Positions 1 through 13,700 of a stretch of DNA of 64,000 nucleotides are shown here, in pieces. Origin of the DNA: Apostichopus japonicus (Eukaryota > Echinodermata > Holothuroidea > Aspidochirotida > Stichopodidae). The DNA lies in the NCBI RefSeq assembly GCF_037975245.1, contig NC_092565.1, positions 20,000,999 to 20,064,998 on the forward strand, read 5' to 3'. Made by a program: the position numbers and the translations under genes. Within the stretch, counting starts at the first letter, position 1. Each line of letters starts with the position of its first letter. Under the pieces are notes generated by a model. That model saw only the letters and a program-made list of their open reading frames with translations, searched no databases and was not told the DNA's origin.

Positions 1-99
1 GTCCAATCGAATTTCTGCAAAGTGCCCTTTGATGTCGGTACCCCCCAGATTAAAAGTGCTTCCGCCGCCCTTGTATTTGGCCCACTGGAGATAAAATCT

Positions 100-3000
100 T
101 TAAATTTCTTTCCTTAAAAATTCCAAAAGATCATCCCTCATCTCACAAGCGGATGGAATAATTTCTTTGGGAAAAGTTATCGCTCCGTGGAATGATTTTT
201 GGTAATGTTTGTGTATGGCTGGTACATTAGCCTGTCGAAGGTTGCTACAGTACATAATCGCGTCATCACGGAAAACGTCAACGCCACATGTGATGACGTA
301 AGCTATAGGTAATCCTTCAAGCTCTCCCATCATTGGACACAATCTATAATCAAGTAACATATTTTGGTTTTCTTCCCATATCGCATTATCTTGTAATTCC
401 TTTGGGCGGCTGCTTTTGTCGTTTTCTGGAGCCTTGTTGTAGCTGTGGAATTTTAATTTTCCTGGAATGAAGTCGTGATTCAGTCGTTTCATGCATGCTG
501 ACGACTTCCTAAACTCGTTTGGTACATGTGAATTACCAGACACTTCATTTACGAAACGAGTGTCTTCCTTTCCAAAGAGATAAAATGATAGAAACAGTGA
601 GACAGTAATATGATTTAGAATTCCTGGTCTCTCTCCGTGCAGCCATCTTGTCCGTTGATAGGAAGGTGTGCGCATGTCCAAAAACTGTAAACACGGATAC
701 ATCAGAACTTGGGCTCTTGGTTTTGGGATGGTGGGGTCCTTACAGAGAGCTTGGACTACCGATGCCGCGATCTGACCTCCCATGCTGTCTCCTGAGATGA
801 CAACGCGATGTGGATTGACAGAAAACCTCTCACTGTTTCGGAAAAACCATAAGCAGGCGGTCAAGCAGTCGTTGTAGGCTCTAGGGAATTTCCCTTCCGG
901 AGCTAGAGTGTAGCTAAAGAGGAAGAAAGATACAAGACGTTAACTAAAACAGCTAGGAAAACTACCATCATGTATAGCCCATTAAGAGAATTAAAAGGGG
1001 GGGGGAGGGGGAAGCAATATAATAATAATGAAAAGTAAAATGAAAAGTGAAAAATGAAAACTAAATGTCACAGAACGTTAAGTTTCCTTGTGTATATAAT
1101 CCTATATGACTTTAATACTTTGTATATAACTTTACCTAAGCATATAGATAACGTTTTCAATTTACCAAAAAACCAAGATAGATGTAAATAAGTATATAAA
1201 TTGTGAAACGAGAAGTAAATGAGGAGATATCAATATTTGATGTCAGCTGTTTGTTAATGATACTTGGCAACAACGAAAATCTTACTCTATTTGAGCAACA
1301 TAATATCCAAGATCTCTACAAATAAGTTTAAGGAGGTCGTCGTATACGCCTGAAAATAAAACAGAAAACATAGATTCCATTGTGAATTACAACAAAGCAT
1401 TCAAATAAAGGTCTAGGGAATATTTGACAAACGGCTTCCATCGCATGCAGCAAAACTGTCAACTTGATGACAGGCTGGTTTGATCTCCCCCAACCCCACA
1501 CCCCCCACCCATCTCTGTGGGGGTGAGAGGAAGGGGAATAAAGGTTTGAGAACCGGCATAAATCAGGGGACCGGGAAAATATGAGATCATGCGTTCTAAA
1601 TTTCGCATATACTGAAGGGGAAAAAAAGAGAGAAAAAAGAAGACAAGAAACGAATGCACCAAGAAGGGGGCATGGTGTGTGACATGGTGTGTGACATGGT
1701 GTGTGACATGGTGTGTGACATGGTGTGTGACATGGTGTGTGACATGGTGTGTGACATGAATGTCCCTATGGCCCGATCTGTCTCTCGATCTGCCTCTACT
1801 TATAGCCTGGTCAAGATGACCAAACAATTTACAAAATGCACTACATACAGTGTTACAGTGTTACAGTTCACACTCTACCTTATATTCTTTGACTTGGGTT
1901 GTAGCTTTCATTGAATAATTTATGAACAGACCAATCGAGAGATCGAAACGACGTTTAAAACATCTGGTTGCTCGATAACGTGACGACGACTGTCGTTTAA
2001 TCCAAATCAGAAAATCTGCTGAGTTGTAATGCTTTCTATATATGAATTTTTGATGCCGTTTGTAGTGGTATCATTTTTAATCAATTCATTTAGCAATCTG
2101 GTTGACCTAATTTATATTGGGTTTTCAGCTATAACTTATAACGCTATAAAATAAGTGTGCAATATGCAGGCACGACCAGATTGTGAAACTTAAAAACTCA
2201 TAAGTATAACGCAGAGAAAGCTTGTTGACAACTAATCACTGCAGTACGGGATCTTATGAATCAGCAGGCATATAGACCTTGAAACGCCGTAAATTCAGGA
2301 TATGGTAATGAACTAGTACTGTGGAGCATGCATGGCGAATACTTCACAGAAAAGTGCGGGTGACCCTTTTTCATAAGCCATTCCTTTCAAGGAATAAATT
2401 GTAATAATTGAAACCGGTGGTTGGATACAATTGTCCTTACAAGGATTTGGTGAGCTGGGTCGAGCTGGCAAGAAAGAAAGAATGTGGATGGTGGAGAGAG
2501 AGATGGGAGGAGTGGGGGGGGGGGAGGAGGGAGGGGAAATTCTCGATCCGGATATGCCTTGCTCTTTCCGATCAGTTCATCTGCCAAAGTATATACACAC
2601 TCAAAATTGTAAGGGGCACCGCGGTTTGCAAAGTCGGCAATGACTATAACGCGGATCGCAAAGTCGGTAATTACTATTACGGTTAGATTCGTCCAACATG
2701 GCAATACACAGAAACGGTGTACTCAAAGCCGAAGACTTCGTTGCTTGGCCAGGCGACGAAAGACCGTCATTTCTCGGAAAGGTTGCTATTACTAAAATCG
2801 TAGGGTCTGCACTGTTTGTCAAAAAAACATTTAACAGGTAGAATAAAATTATCAAAGGAATATTAAAATTGTACTTGTTTATATAGTCAGTCAATAAATG
2901 TTGATAATATAATGTAATTACCTTGTCTTTAATGGTTAAAATATGTTATGTTTGATACAGAATATGTTTAACCCCATATATACAATAGTCCATGTACTTG

Positions 3001-5073
3001 AAGCTTTGGTTAGTACCATGATTGGATTGGGGTCACGTAATTGGATTTAAATAAAAATACAAATGGAAATATATCTTTAACGACAATAACCGCTCGCACG
3101 ACAGAAGACGTTGATGTTTTATGTATTCTGAAATAAAGCTCTCATTCGCCGACTACTCAAAAGTGTATATTAAATGCCAACCTTACACGCATTATGAGTT
3201 GAACCCCTGTGGTAAATGGCAAATCTTACGCGGTACGAATTAATGAAGGTCACACATCTGGAGTCTATATGCAATGCTATAAGTCCTCATATACATCCCT
3301 GTGCACGTTAATATGGAGTAAGGCAAAATTTATCCACATTTGCATGACACATATTGAAGAAAAAAATGTGAAGATTTAAAAACAAGGTGGCGCCATGACA
3401 CATCATTGTTTCAGAGGGTCGACCTGTCTTTCGGGAACCCTGGATTTCTTATATATAAGTCTCTTTTTGATAAAGTAGGCCTACAGTGTGACCGATTTTG
3501 TGATGGTATGTTTGAACGGAATCTTTCATTCTTTGCGCTTCAAGTTTTTTTTTAAATTGATTTTTGTTAACTTTACCTGGTGATGATAAGACATATCCAC
3601 CACCATGGATAAATAAGAAAGCCGGACGTTCGCCGTCTCCTGTAAGACGAACATTTTGATATTGACGAACTTCGATCCCATCAAATTCAGTCGTTTTTAT
3701 CAAAACGTCGGAATTAGTCGATTCGGTTTCTTTAGCTGTTGGTATCATAATCGTCAAAAATGTCCTGTAATTTTCAGCGAAATTTTTCCCGTTGACGTAA
3801 CTCATCATTCGGGCCTATAGAAGAAAGATAAAATACTAAATATCTGAAGAAAAAAATCAGTATAGTAAACAGTTTTCGAATGCTGCTCCTGGGAGGCCTA
3901 AAGGGGTCTAAAATTGCCTCAATTGACCCAATGTTTGCACCATATGTATACTTCCGTTCATGCTCTTCAACATGCAAGCCACAAAAAACAAAACAAAACG
4001 CCTGATTGATAACATATCAAGGAAGAAGTTCCTCAACTGCATTTTGACACTTTTTTCTGATTGATGTAGACTCTAATAGGAGTGTGCCACCATATAATGA
4101 TCAATGTAGGATATCCTATTTCTATATTAGATAAAGGTTATGAACAGTTCATACTGTCAGTACCAGTGCTTTGAAGCAAGATATGAGGGAACAGTTAAAG
4201 AGTGGTATTAGAATTAGAAAGTTGAACCAACTGCATGATTGAACAAATGAAACAACTATAATGAATATGCAACATGTACCCTGTTACGTAGAGTAGAACT
4301 TGTGTAAATGAGATTGAATGTAGCACTATAACAACGTCCTATATACATATAGAATGCGATGACGTAAAATTTAACAAAAAATCCTTCCATAGCCAGTGAC
4401 AGCACACGGGCGAATCTAAAGCGGGTGAGTGTGGCACTGAAGTCGTTAAATCCGGTAACGTGGGTGTGCCCCACCCCCCCCACCCCCAGAAAAATACAAC
4501 TGAACTTATGTACTTTTTGAGGCTTATTAAGGCTATAATTAGGTCTAGACGTAAGGTTGTGCTAATAACTCATTCGATTTTTTTTTTTGGTGTTGGTCGA
4601 TATAGCGGCGATTAGTGGGGGGGGGGTGAGGGGGGGTTACATCCCCCATCCTGGATCCGCGCCTGATAATATGAGAATTGCACGATTTTTATCATTTTAG
4701 TACTGATATAAAGGTATGCTGTATTGGCCCCAAATATGCTAGAAATTCAAATATGGTCACCTTTGGTCAAAATTCTTAAAACTTTTTTATTACAACCTTC
4801 GAGGAAATATTCCTCACTTGGACATTCAATCATCTTGTGTGTTCCTTAAAAAAGTCTGAGAGCAATTTGGAGAGTAAAGACCTCCAGGAAAGTACTTTTT
4901 GAAAACTTCTAGCAACTATAGCGTGCTATATTTCGGGGCCTATACAGAATACTTTTAATGTTTTATGTTACTTTTAATGTTGATTGATATAGGCTATCAT
5001 GAAACAGTGTGATATCAAGAAGGCACACACGCACAAACATACATATATAAACATACGTGTATAGACAGCAACA

Positions 5074-5167
<94 letters not shown>

Positions 5168-5347
5168 ACCAATAGACGATAAAGGTAAGGATACATATAT
5201 ACTGACCGCTGTGTAAGAAATAACACCGTAGAGGTACACACAACGATACAGAATCTTGTAGGGGAACGTCTCTTCTGTAGGTATGTCCCATACATACTTG
5301 ATGCATACTACTATTATGACTACTAATACTGCTAGCCACGTTTCCAT
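100..5347 (-). CDS. Arylacetamide deacetylase-like esterase, copy 1 (4 coding exons)
   Basis: Microsomal serine esterase of the AADAC/hormone-sensitive-lipase family, expected to hydrolyse ester or amide bonds of lipids and xenobiotics in the ER lumen. Coding exons as I reassembled them: 5347-5207, 3814-3577, 1349-1286 and 913-100, all with GT/AG introns in phases 0, 1 and 2; total 418 residues, close to the ~400 of the family. Exon 1 gives an N-terminal signal anchor (about residues 4-20). Exon 2 carries the oxyanion-hole motif HGGG (117-120). The 64-bp exon 3 supplies the short YDDLLKLICRDLG segment. Exon 4 begins with YTLAPE and carries nucleophile GDSMGG (Ser191), acid CGVD (about Asp360) and FHG (His390). 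An earlier in-frame ATG at 5380 would add 11 residues; I prefer 5347 because it places the hydrophobic anchor at the very N-terminus. A long (AT)n tract lies in intron 1, just past the donor. All catalytic residues are intact. Confidence 0.88.
1671..1758. repeat. 12-bp minisatellite (catggtgtgtga)x7
   Basis: Seven tandem, essentially perfect copies of a 12-bp unit lie in the intron between exons 3 and 2 of the first esterase gene. The unit length is a multiple of three, so it stays open in several frames and creates false ORFs on both strands. Confidence 0.95.
5077..5161. repeat. (AT)n microsatellite
   Basis: About 85 bp of uninterrupted AT dinucleotides in intron 1 of the first esterase gene, roughly 45 bp past the exon 1 donor site. 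Confidence 0.97.
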
Positions 5348-5599
5348 CTGGGCGAAATAATTCTGTAATGATGAAGACATGCAGAGAGTTAAATTTCATA
5401 TTATTTAAACAATTTAACACAGATTGGAAAGTTATCTGAGGGAAATGAGTGGGGAAGGGGGGGGGGGAGGGGGAGGTTGGAAGGTAGTAAGATTAGTGCA
5501 AGTACATGAAGACTAATCATGAAACTGTTCGAAAAATACTTACAGGATCGCATTATTCGCATGCATAAACATGATTTTCCATTATCAGATTCTCGACCT

Positions 5600-6205
5600 A
5601 GTTTTTGTGGTGATTTGTAAAATCCAAGACATTGGAAAACTTTCAGCCTCCGCCGGGATTTGAACCCGGGCCTCCCGCTTTATATGCGGACACCCTAAAC
5701 AACTAGGCTATGAACACTGATTGTATGTCAAGAGGTTCGACACCTCTGGAAGGTCGGTCGTAATTCCACTGTAGGCAATTGAAATCGTAATGAGTTGGAA
5801 AATCCAGAACAGTGAAGAAATTTCCAGCCTCCACCGGAATTCGAACCCGGGCTTCCCGCCTTATATGCGGGCACCCTAACTACTACTAGGCTATGGACGC
5901 TGATTGTATGTCCAGAGGTTCGAATGCGGTAAGGAAGGTCGTAATTCCACTGTAGGCGTTTGTCACCTTTATCGAACAACAGTAGTTCTGTTTTGTGACA
6001 TATTTGCCTTGCTCTAGAGATCAAACATGATTCTAACCAACTCGAAGTCATTTGTGATTCCTAAAGCCGGATCTCGAAAGAGATACTTTGAACAGACTTT
6101 TGTTAATGAAATGGAGGTAAACGACAAAGGCAAATGAATATATATAATTGAAATCGTAATGGGTTGTAAAATCCAGAACAGTGCAAAAACTTCCAGTTTA
6201 TATAT
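5600..6205 (-). mobile_element. tRNA-derived SINE, tandem pair plus a 3' fragment
   Basis: Two adjacent copies in minus orientation (about 5616-5780 and 5780-6060). Each has a tRNA-like head with an A-box-like segment and a B-box (reverse complement of gggatttgaaccc or ggaattcgaaccc), a 5' leader with 'cctacagtggaattacgacc', and a 3' body with 'ctggattttccaactcattacg'. A third 3' body fragment lies at about 6145-6200. The same family recurs at 8130, 14187 and 55322. The second copy also carries the longer leader (about 5950-6055) seen at 8130-8220. Confidence 0.8.
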
Positions 6206-6385
6206 ATATATCTTATTCACTACATGTATTGATGCAAAACGTATAATGGACAAATCTCAAAAACGGTATCTAGGAATTGAATGGAAATTTCACCCTGTAT
6301 AATATTCCACCTTTTCCATATCAAAAATAATGTTACGTCATCATTCCAATATCATTCTAAAGCAGTGCTGAGCAGAAAGTCTTCA

Positions 6386-7021
6386 CAGTGGCGGAGCTTC
6401 CATACAGTTTCCGGGCGGATGCCCCCCTGACGAACTCAAATGGACTGCTGACGCCCTTTTCAGCTTTTTACCACTTTTTACTTATCCGCGATTATTGACT
6501 TTTTTATTGCGCTCTCATCTACCTATTGACATTTGTCACATTTTGTTGGTGTAATTCTCTGACAAAATGCTCTAACGGCGGGCTTTAATTTATCGGCACT
6601 TCCGTTGAACGAAACTATTTCCAAGAACTGTACGGGGTTTTCGATCTATTTTTATACGATACGCCACCCGCAGTGGCTGAAATAATAATAAACACCAAAC
6701 TTTAAGTCGGCATGCAAGGTACGTTATGAGCACTCACAAAGATACCACAGGGATTGTGATGAATCGCATGTACTTTCAACACCCATATAAACTTCCGAGT
6801 TGTCACAAATGGCGATGACACCTATTTATTCTTCGTTTATCTGCAAATTAGAAAGGCCCGGAAAGGGTCATTTCCGGCGATCTAGGGAGTTTCTTTACTC
6901 AAACAAATTCTGTACGCTCCGCGCCAACCTGTGGTGGCGCTCCGCATAGATAGTGTCGAAAGCGCCCCTACAGACCATTCTCGCCCCCCCCCCCCGACCA
7001 ATCCACCTAGCTCCGCCACTG
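6386..7021. mobile_element. Non-autonomous hAT element (MITE) with exact 8-bp target duplication
   Basis: Terminal inverted repeats start cagtggcggagct at both ends (13 bp identical) and are flanked by the perfect 8-bp direct repeat agtcttca (6378-6385 and 7022-7029), the hAT hallmark. The 636-bp interior has no transposase. It contains, in inverse orientation, the module 'gtacgctccgcgccaacc...ggcgctccgcatagat' that also occurs inside the larger element at 46841-48789, so the two belong to one family. Confidence 0.9.
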
Positions 7022-7770
7022 AGTCTTCATTTACCACATATACTTCGCCTATATTGGTCAATGTATATTGAGACTACAGCGCTATAACACAATAGTATAG
7101 CCTAAACCACTTTTGACGGACCTGTTTACACATTGACGACGTGGTTAGGCTCTTAGATAAATCTTATCTTTGCGAAAACTTTACTTTGATTAACAAACAA
7201 ACACAATCATATAAAGAAAGAAGACAATATTCGTACTTTGTATTTGTAACGCAGTAAACAACGTGATACATGCACTGAGAGTGTTAATAAACTGTATATA
7301 TGTATTAAATACACGAAGAGAAGGTGACTTACCTTGTAAACTGTATTAAACCTTTGTGAGAAATACGACTCCTTGAAGGGACAATAATGAGCAAATGCTT
7401 AAATAGGGTTATACCACAGCAATCTATGTGGAATCTGCAGTTTCGCTCCCTCAGCAACAAGTGTATAACTCTAGACCTTGAAATGAACTTAATCGAACGA
7501 TCGGCGTTCGGTATTCTGTTTGATTTGGTTTGTGAGGAAGTCTAATGTTATCCGGCTGTTTTAGAAGGAACAGTAAGTAGGCTGACGAAGAAAATAAATC
7601 AATCAATAAATTATTGACAAAATACAGCGACCTTTAGAATCCACAATCTTCGTATCATCATGACCTTATTGAACTTATCGAACTCGCACTCATGATTTTC
7701 TAACTTGTCATTGTGTTAGACCTTCCGAAATAGTTGGCACAATGCTAAAGCTATTCTGTAAGCCATTTCT

Positions 7771-8011
7771 TCTTCCCCCAGCCCCATTTTACAACACTTC
7801 CCCCAGCCTCATTTTACAACACTTCCCCAGCCTCATTTTACAACACGTTCCCCAGCCCCATTTTACAACACTTCCCCAGCCCCATTTTACAACACTTCCC
7901 CCAGCCCCATTTAACAACACTTCCCCAGCCCCATTTTACAAACTCCCCCAGGCCCATTTTGCAACACTTTCCCCAGCCCCATTTTACAACACTTTCTCAG
8001 CCCCATTTTAC
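7771..8011. repeat. ~24-bp minisatellite, about 10 copies
   Basis: Imperfect tandem copies of cttccccagccccattttacaaca. The pyrimidine-rich units stay open in one frame and give a spurious proline/threonine-rich ORF. Confidence 0.92.
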
Positions 8012-8129
8012 ATCTGATGAACAGACTCTTATCAAAAATCCTGGCTGAGCTAAAGAAGCAATGAGCATATAACCATAAGTACACCAGTGCAGTTCATTGT
8101 CAACATGAACGTTTTAGCGTCCTGTTTCT

Positions 8130-8505
<376 letters not shown>

Positions 8506-8984
8506 GAACCACACACACAATACTCTAATCTTAACATACGCTGTTCAAACTCAATTATTATAGGCCTATTGTACAGTTGGAAGGATTCACCCATTGCGAT
8601 TGATAAATTCGTTACACCACACTCAATGTAATTAGCCCAAGGACAGATATAATTTTACCGCGCAGTATAAATAACGTCGATTTGAAAACCAGAAAAATGT
8701 GTGTGTGTGCGTGTGTGTGGGTGTGCGCGCTACGATTTGAGACTGATGGCCTGCCATAGCGCGCGTGCTTGTGTGTGTGTGGTGGAGAGAGAGAGGGAGG
8801 GATATAGTGATAGTTTAATGGCAGTGATGCAATCAGGATTGTGGGGACAATTAACTTTGATCAGTCACATTTCAGCCATTGTATGGCTTAAGTTTATAAT
8901 CGCATACAGGATATAATTTAGTTGTTTGTTACTTTGTAATTTTAAATGTTGTTATATTTCACAGTGTGTATGTTTGTTTTTGTA

Positions 8985-9062
8985 ATAAAAAATAATACTT
9001 TTTATATAGCGCCAACGAACTGTGAAAATAATTCTCGTGGCGCTTAACAATAGTTACAACAT
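8985..9062. repeat. SINE-like tail fragment
   Basis: The segment 'tttttatatagcgccaacgaactgtg...ctcgtggcgcttaac' resembles the body of the other SINE family at 24040-24420 ('tatatagcgcaacttac...ctcgtcgcgctgtacttaa'). Truncated; no tRNA-like head seen here. Confidence 0.5.
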
Positions 9063-10016
9063 ATACGTTTTAGTAAAAAAGATACGTGTATATGCGTGAA
9101 GGTGGGGGGGGGGGGGGGAGGCGGGTTGAACAAAATGCATCTAATTTTAATGACATACATTACCTCTATTATAAAGAAGCGTACTGTCTTAGAAACAAGT
9201 TCGCTGAGACAAAAGGTGCTTCGTTTGTGAAAAAAATCCCTTTCCTGCCTCTGTCTGGATTTTATCGAATAAAAATAAGGCTAAATCCTTGGTTACATGG
9301 TATGTAAATTAATGTGACTTCTGCCGGGCACCATAGCTATACAGGGATTGCCACTGCCAACTGTCGGGATTCGATGTTGTTGGTAAAGCACAGGGTTTGT
9401 AATCCTGACGTCACTGGTTGTACCGGCGTTCTTGTCAAACAGTTTCTATGCTTGTTTGAAGTTTTCCCTTTGTTTCATCTAGTTCAATAAATTGACATCG
9501 TTTGAGTAGTTTAACGTAGCCTTATTTATAGTTACCTGAGTTTTATTGAACTTTCCATCCCTTCAAACTAGTGTTGCGTCGATAATCGTTTGCGATATTG
9601 GTATCGGCCGATATTTGCAATATCGGCAGCATATCGGTATCGGTAACATTTACATCGCCTTAATAATATATACCTGAGTTTTTTTACCTTTCCATCCCTT
9701 TAAATCAAAATATCCCTCTTTACGTGATACAAAGTGTTTTTTCTTCATGGACCTACTCGGCGGTTATGACTGCAATAAAAATTTAAAAAAAAAACCTCCA
9801 TCCATTTTTAATCCCCCCCCACAACTTTAATAGTATTTTGCAAGGTCCATGTGTTTGATATGACAATTGTGTGTTAGGGGTCAACATTCAAGCATGTTAC
9901 TTGTAAATCACTTCTACCGCACGGAATATGACTATATTCTGCAAATATTTAAATAAAAAAGAAAAGATGATCCATTTATAGTATAACATTTTCCTTCAAT
10001 TTATTTGACAAAACAG

Positions 10017-10705
10017 GCTATGGCGACATCGTACCAACGACACCAGCTGGTCGAGGCTTCTGTATCGTCTACGCCATGATTGGCATCCCTCTTACATTGT
10101 TGTGTTTAGCCGATATCGGGGACCTTCTAGCAAGGTTAGTTCTCTGGTTCTGCAAGAAGGTCGGAATTAACAAGTGTACCCGGCGAATCACGAGAGAATT
10201 CAACCGATCGCAACCGCAGGAAGATTTCTCAATGCCCGCGACGGCCATGACCGTAAAGGAAAGTCCAGAACACGACAACGCTCAAGAGATGAAACACAGT
10301 CCTCAATCAAAGGGCGACGATCATGGTGCAGCGACTCACCACCATCAACAACATCACAGTGGTCACGGTGTTTGTACGAAAGATGGCACCTGTCAAGAGG
10401 AAGAGGTACCCATCTTCGTTATTCTAGTCATTCTGGTGTCTTATATCTGTGGAGGATCTGCCATCATGGTACGGATAGAGGGATGGCAATATGGCGAGGC
10501 TATTTACTTCACCATCATCACCCTAACAACCATAGGGTTCGGTGATCTCATACCAACGAACCTGTATTCACATCACGCTTTCATATTCTGCATATTTTTC
10601 ACCCTCTTGGGTATGGCGATGATGTCGATGACAATTACATTGTTGAAAGATAAAGTGGTACGGATCGTAATCTTTGTTTATCATAAGATCAAGCTGGAAC
10701 ATTGA
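10017..10705 (+). CDS. K2P (two-pore-domain) potassium channel, 3' coding exon (partial)
   Basis: Terminal exon of a K2P leak-potassium-channel gene of the plasma membrane. A splice acceptor (acaaaacag) precedes GC TAT GGC GAC, so the exon opens inside the first selectivity filter ((G)YGD) with phase 1. It then encodes M2 (YAMIGIPLTLLCLADIGDLL), a cytosolic loop of about 75 residues, M3, the second pore with TTIGFGD, and M4, and stops at TGA 10703-10705 (228 residues). The loop has a histidine cluster (THHHQQHHSGH) and two nearby cysteines. The M2 sequence is TWK/TRESK-like by eye. The first exon (M1, cap, pore helix 1) is not visible as an ORF upstream, so either it lies before base 1 beyond the esterase gene, is split up, or this copy is incomplete. 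All visible channel motifs are intact. Confidence 0.85.
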
Positions 10706-13700
10706 TAACGGAGAAAATTGTCAGTGTAGGAGAAGAAGATGATGATGATGTATACACAAGATACTGGTATACCTGGTTATTTGAACTTACACACGGACAC
10801 GGTTACTGACCACGCGCATGCATAATTATTATAGACGTGAGCCAGTCGGTGAAACAATATGTTTTTCCAAATTATACCACATAATCGATATTTGCAATTT
10901 TACCAAACAAATTTTTTTTTTTTGGACAAGCGAGTGCAAACGATCAACGGATGACCTAGTAAAAATGTCGTCACGTGATTTATGGTCAAAAATTATGAAG
11001 AACGAGATCCTGGGAAGAAGGTTTTTAGCAGTTTAGAAGTAACTGACTTTAGGCTAGGCTCTGTCAACAACATGTTAGGTCATGTATACTGAGTGCGAAT
11101 ACCCGACGGGAAGCACACCCAAATTATCGACACCTTCGTTCAAAAATGTACTGATGAAACGTGACTGTTTGTGGTGGGGGGGGGGGGGGGGATAGGCGAA
11201 GGAAATGTCCATGTTTGGGAATGAATTTTCTTTTGGATATTCCCTTAAAAGTAATCCTTATACTGTGATAAAAAGGGGAAAAAAAATATGTAGCATGCAG
11301 TTACTTCAAACATTGTGGTTGTCTCGGGATCCGGCTGGAGCATGCGGTTAATGGATAACACAAGTTTATATTCGTTTTAACAGAATTCCACATTAAAGGC
11401 CTTAATCTCTTTGCGTTTAAAAATAGGAGATTTTATAGGAAGCACTTCCGTTGAAAGAAATATTTACATTAGGACAAATGATAAAGCAAGTTTAATCCCA
11501 TGAAGTTCTAGACTGCATAAACTTCTTGTAAGTGGCCCAATACGCACGCCTTCTCACTCCTCACTCCGGGAAAAAAAAGTAAAATAAGAAAAGAGAAATT
11601 GTGATAGATTGTATATGAAAAAAAATATACTTATGATATTTTTGTTAGAAAGATGAATGCTCATATGTGATACAAATCAGAAACTGCGAAACCAAAAAAC
11701 CTTATCTGTAATATTACTAGCTGAAACCGCCTTCAACATCTATGACCTATGACCTTTCCACCATTTAGAGGTTTTAACCATCTGTAAACTAAGTTTGTTT
11801 CTTATGTGTTTACTTTATAAAAGGCTGCAGGGCCAATACGCTTTTCTTTTAAATTTCTTTTTTTTTACTTTTTCTTTTTCACTTTCACACCGTCCAAACT
11901 ATTTTCATGATTGCTAAGTTTCCTTGTTGTTGTTGTTTTGTTTTGTTGCTTTATAATTTTTAATTTAAGCTACATAGAGTGCATTATTTAGGATTTAATG
12001 TTGTGATTTTATGGATGACAGTTTTTCCTATGTATATATTTCATAACAAGATTCATGACTTTACTTTCCTTGCCGGGGATGTAACTTATATATGCCTTAT
12101 AGATAACCCAGTGCAAACAGCTGTGTAATTATCAAAACAACAGTTATGTTATGTCTCACTTATATATAGGCCTAGGCCTACACTCTGTAAATAAGGCAAG
12201 GAAGCATGACTATATACATAAGCTGCAATGTACTATTAAGGGAAGAACTGGTTTACCCCCTCTATTTCACTTTATTTCACTTTTTTGGCTTGATATACTT
12301 GCTTTAATTTCCATTGGTGTTGGAAAATTCTCTCAGTGACGCAGTAACGTCCTGTATAGTGATCATTGTTTGCAAATAATGATAATAATTGAACGCACAA
12401 AACATTAATGTCACTTGTGAAATATTTGAGAAGCGTCAGAGATTGATTAAACCTTGGCAAATGGAATTCTGTTATTCATTATTGCAGTGAATTATAGACG
12501 GTTTTAATGCTTGTTTACCATCTGACATAGAAATACACCAACGTGTAGCTATCTGATCGAGGCAATTTTATTTCAACTGCCCTAACTTCCACGTTGGCTG
12601 GCGATAGCTATAGGGAGTGGCAGGAATGGGAGGTATGTTTCTGGTCTCCTAAACTACAGCCAACAACAGAACTGTGCGTCTCCTTGTTTTATTGAAAATA
12701 CTTCTTTAACAACCTAATATTTTGTTAATATATTAATTTTTCTATCAAAATTAAAGCATGTTAGGTTATTGGAATTGATACGCGTGCAGATGGAAGAGCA
12801 GGAATTTACACTGAAGAGATAGCTTTTGAATTTTGAATTCTTTCTTATGATTTTATTAGTCAGTCGAAGTAAAGGATCAGTAATATGATAGATGGAAGGA
12901 TTAGGGGAAGGGGTGGGTCTACGAGCCTTCCGGAATGCAATTTATTTGCTTATTTATTTCTCTACTGTTCAATAAATAGAGGCTTACAAGATAAAATCTA
13001 TAATTAAACGCTTAAATGAAAGTAGAATCCTTTAGTGCAATTTATAACTATAAGTTGCAAACATGACGAAAATGTATAGCTGCCTTTAAAAATAGATATA
13101 TGTAATGTTAATTTGAAAACGTATTCTTTACTTTATATATTCCATAGCTTTAAGAAAAGCACGAAATAATTAAATACCTTGCCGATATATAACACAACCG
13201 CCCCCCCCCCTCTCCAGCTACATACTTCTATTTTCTTTCGCACTGAGCTGGTTCACCTTTGGAAGGTTGTCCAGCCGCACGTAGTCATGTGAATAGTATG
13301 TACGCATCTTTCATTCATTACTGTAGTTTGATGGAATGATTAAAGACCAGGGGTGGATCAGTGGGCCACATCCGGGCCCCTGCAAAATTCAGTACATTCT
13401 GCGAAAGAAATGTCAGCCCACAATCTTGCGGTATGCGGGCCCTTTAGACCTATACTCTTGAGCATACAACCGGCTACCCTTCTGGTCATTGTTAGATCCA
13501 GGTATCTAGCCTATAGTGAGATTTGGTTTCCAGGCTCTGACCCTCCGCTTTGAAAGAATGTTTCTATCTGACCATCGTAAGAAAAGTTGACGGAGAATCG
13601 ATCTGTATATAGACGAAGTTTATATAGACACTTGTATTTCTCTTGGTTTTCTATATGGGGGCTAGTGATGTATCTATAATCACATTTTTTACACAGTACA

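Noticed and set aside
1459-1914. ORFs on both strands with His-Val-Thr or Met-Val-Cys-Asp repeats
   Set aside because: They translate a 12-bp minisatellite in an intron.
4590-4665. Another hAT element (end 'catcctggatccgcgcctg')
   Set aside because: Only one end is visible and no matching end or 8-bp duplication was found.
7742-8017. Proline-rich 91-residue ORF
   Set aside because: It translates a ~24-bp minisatellite and has no homolog I recognise.
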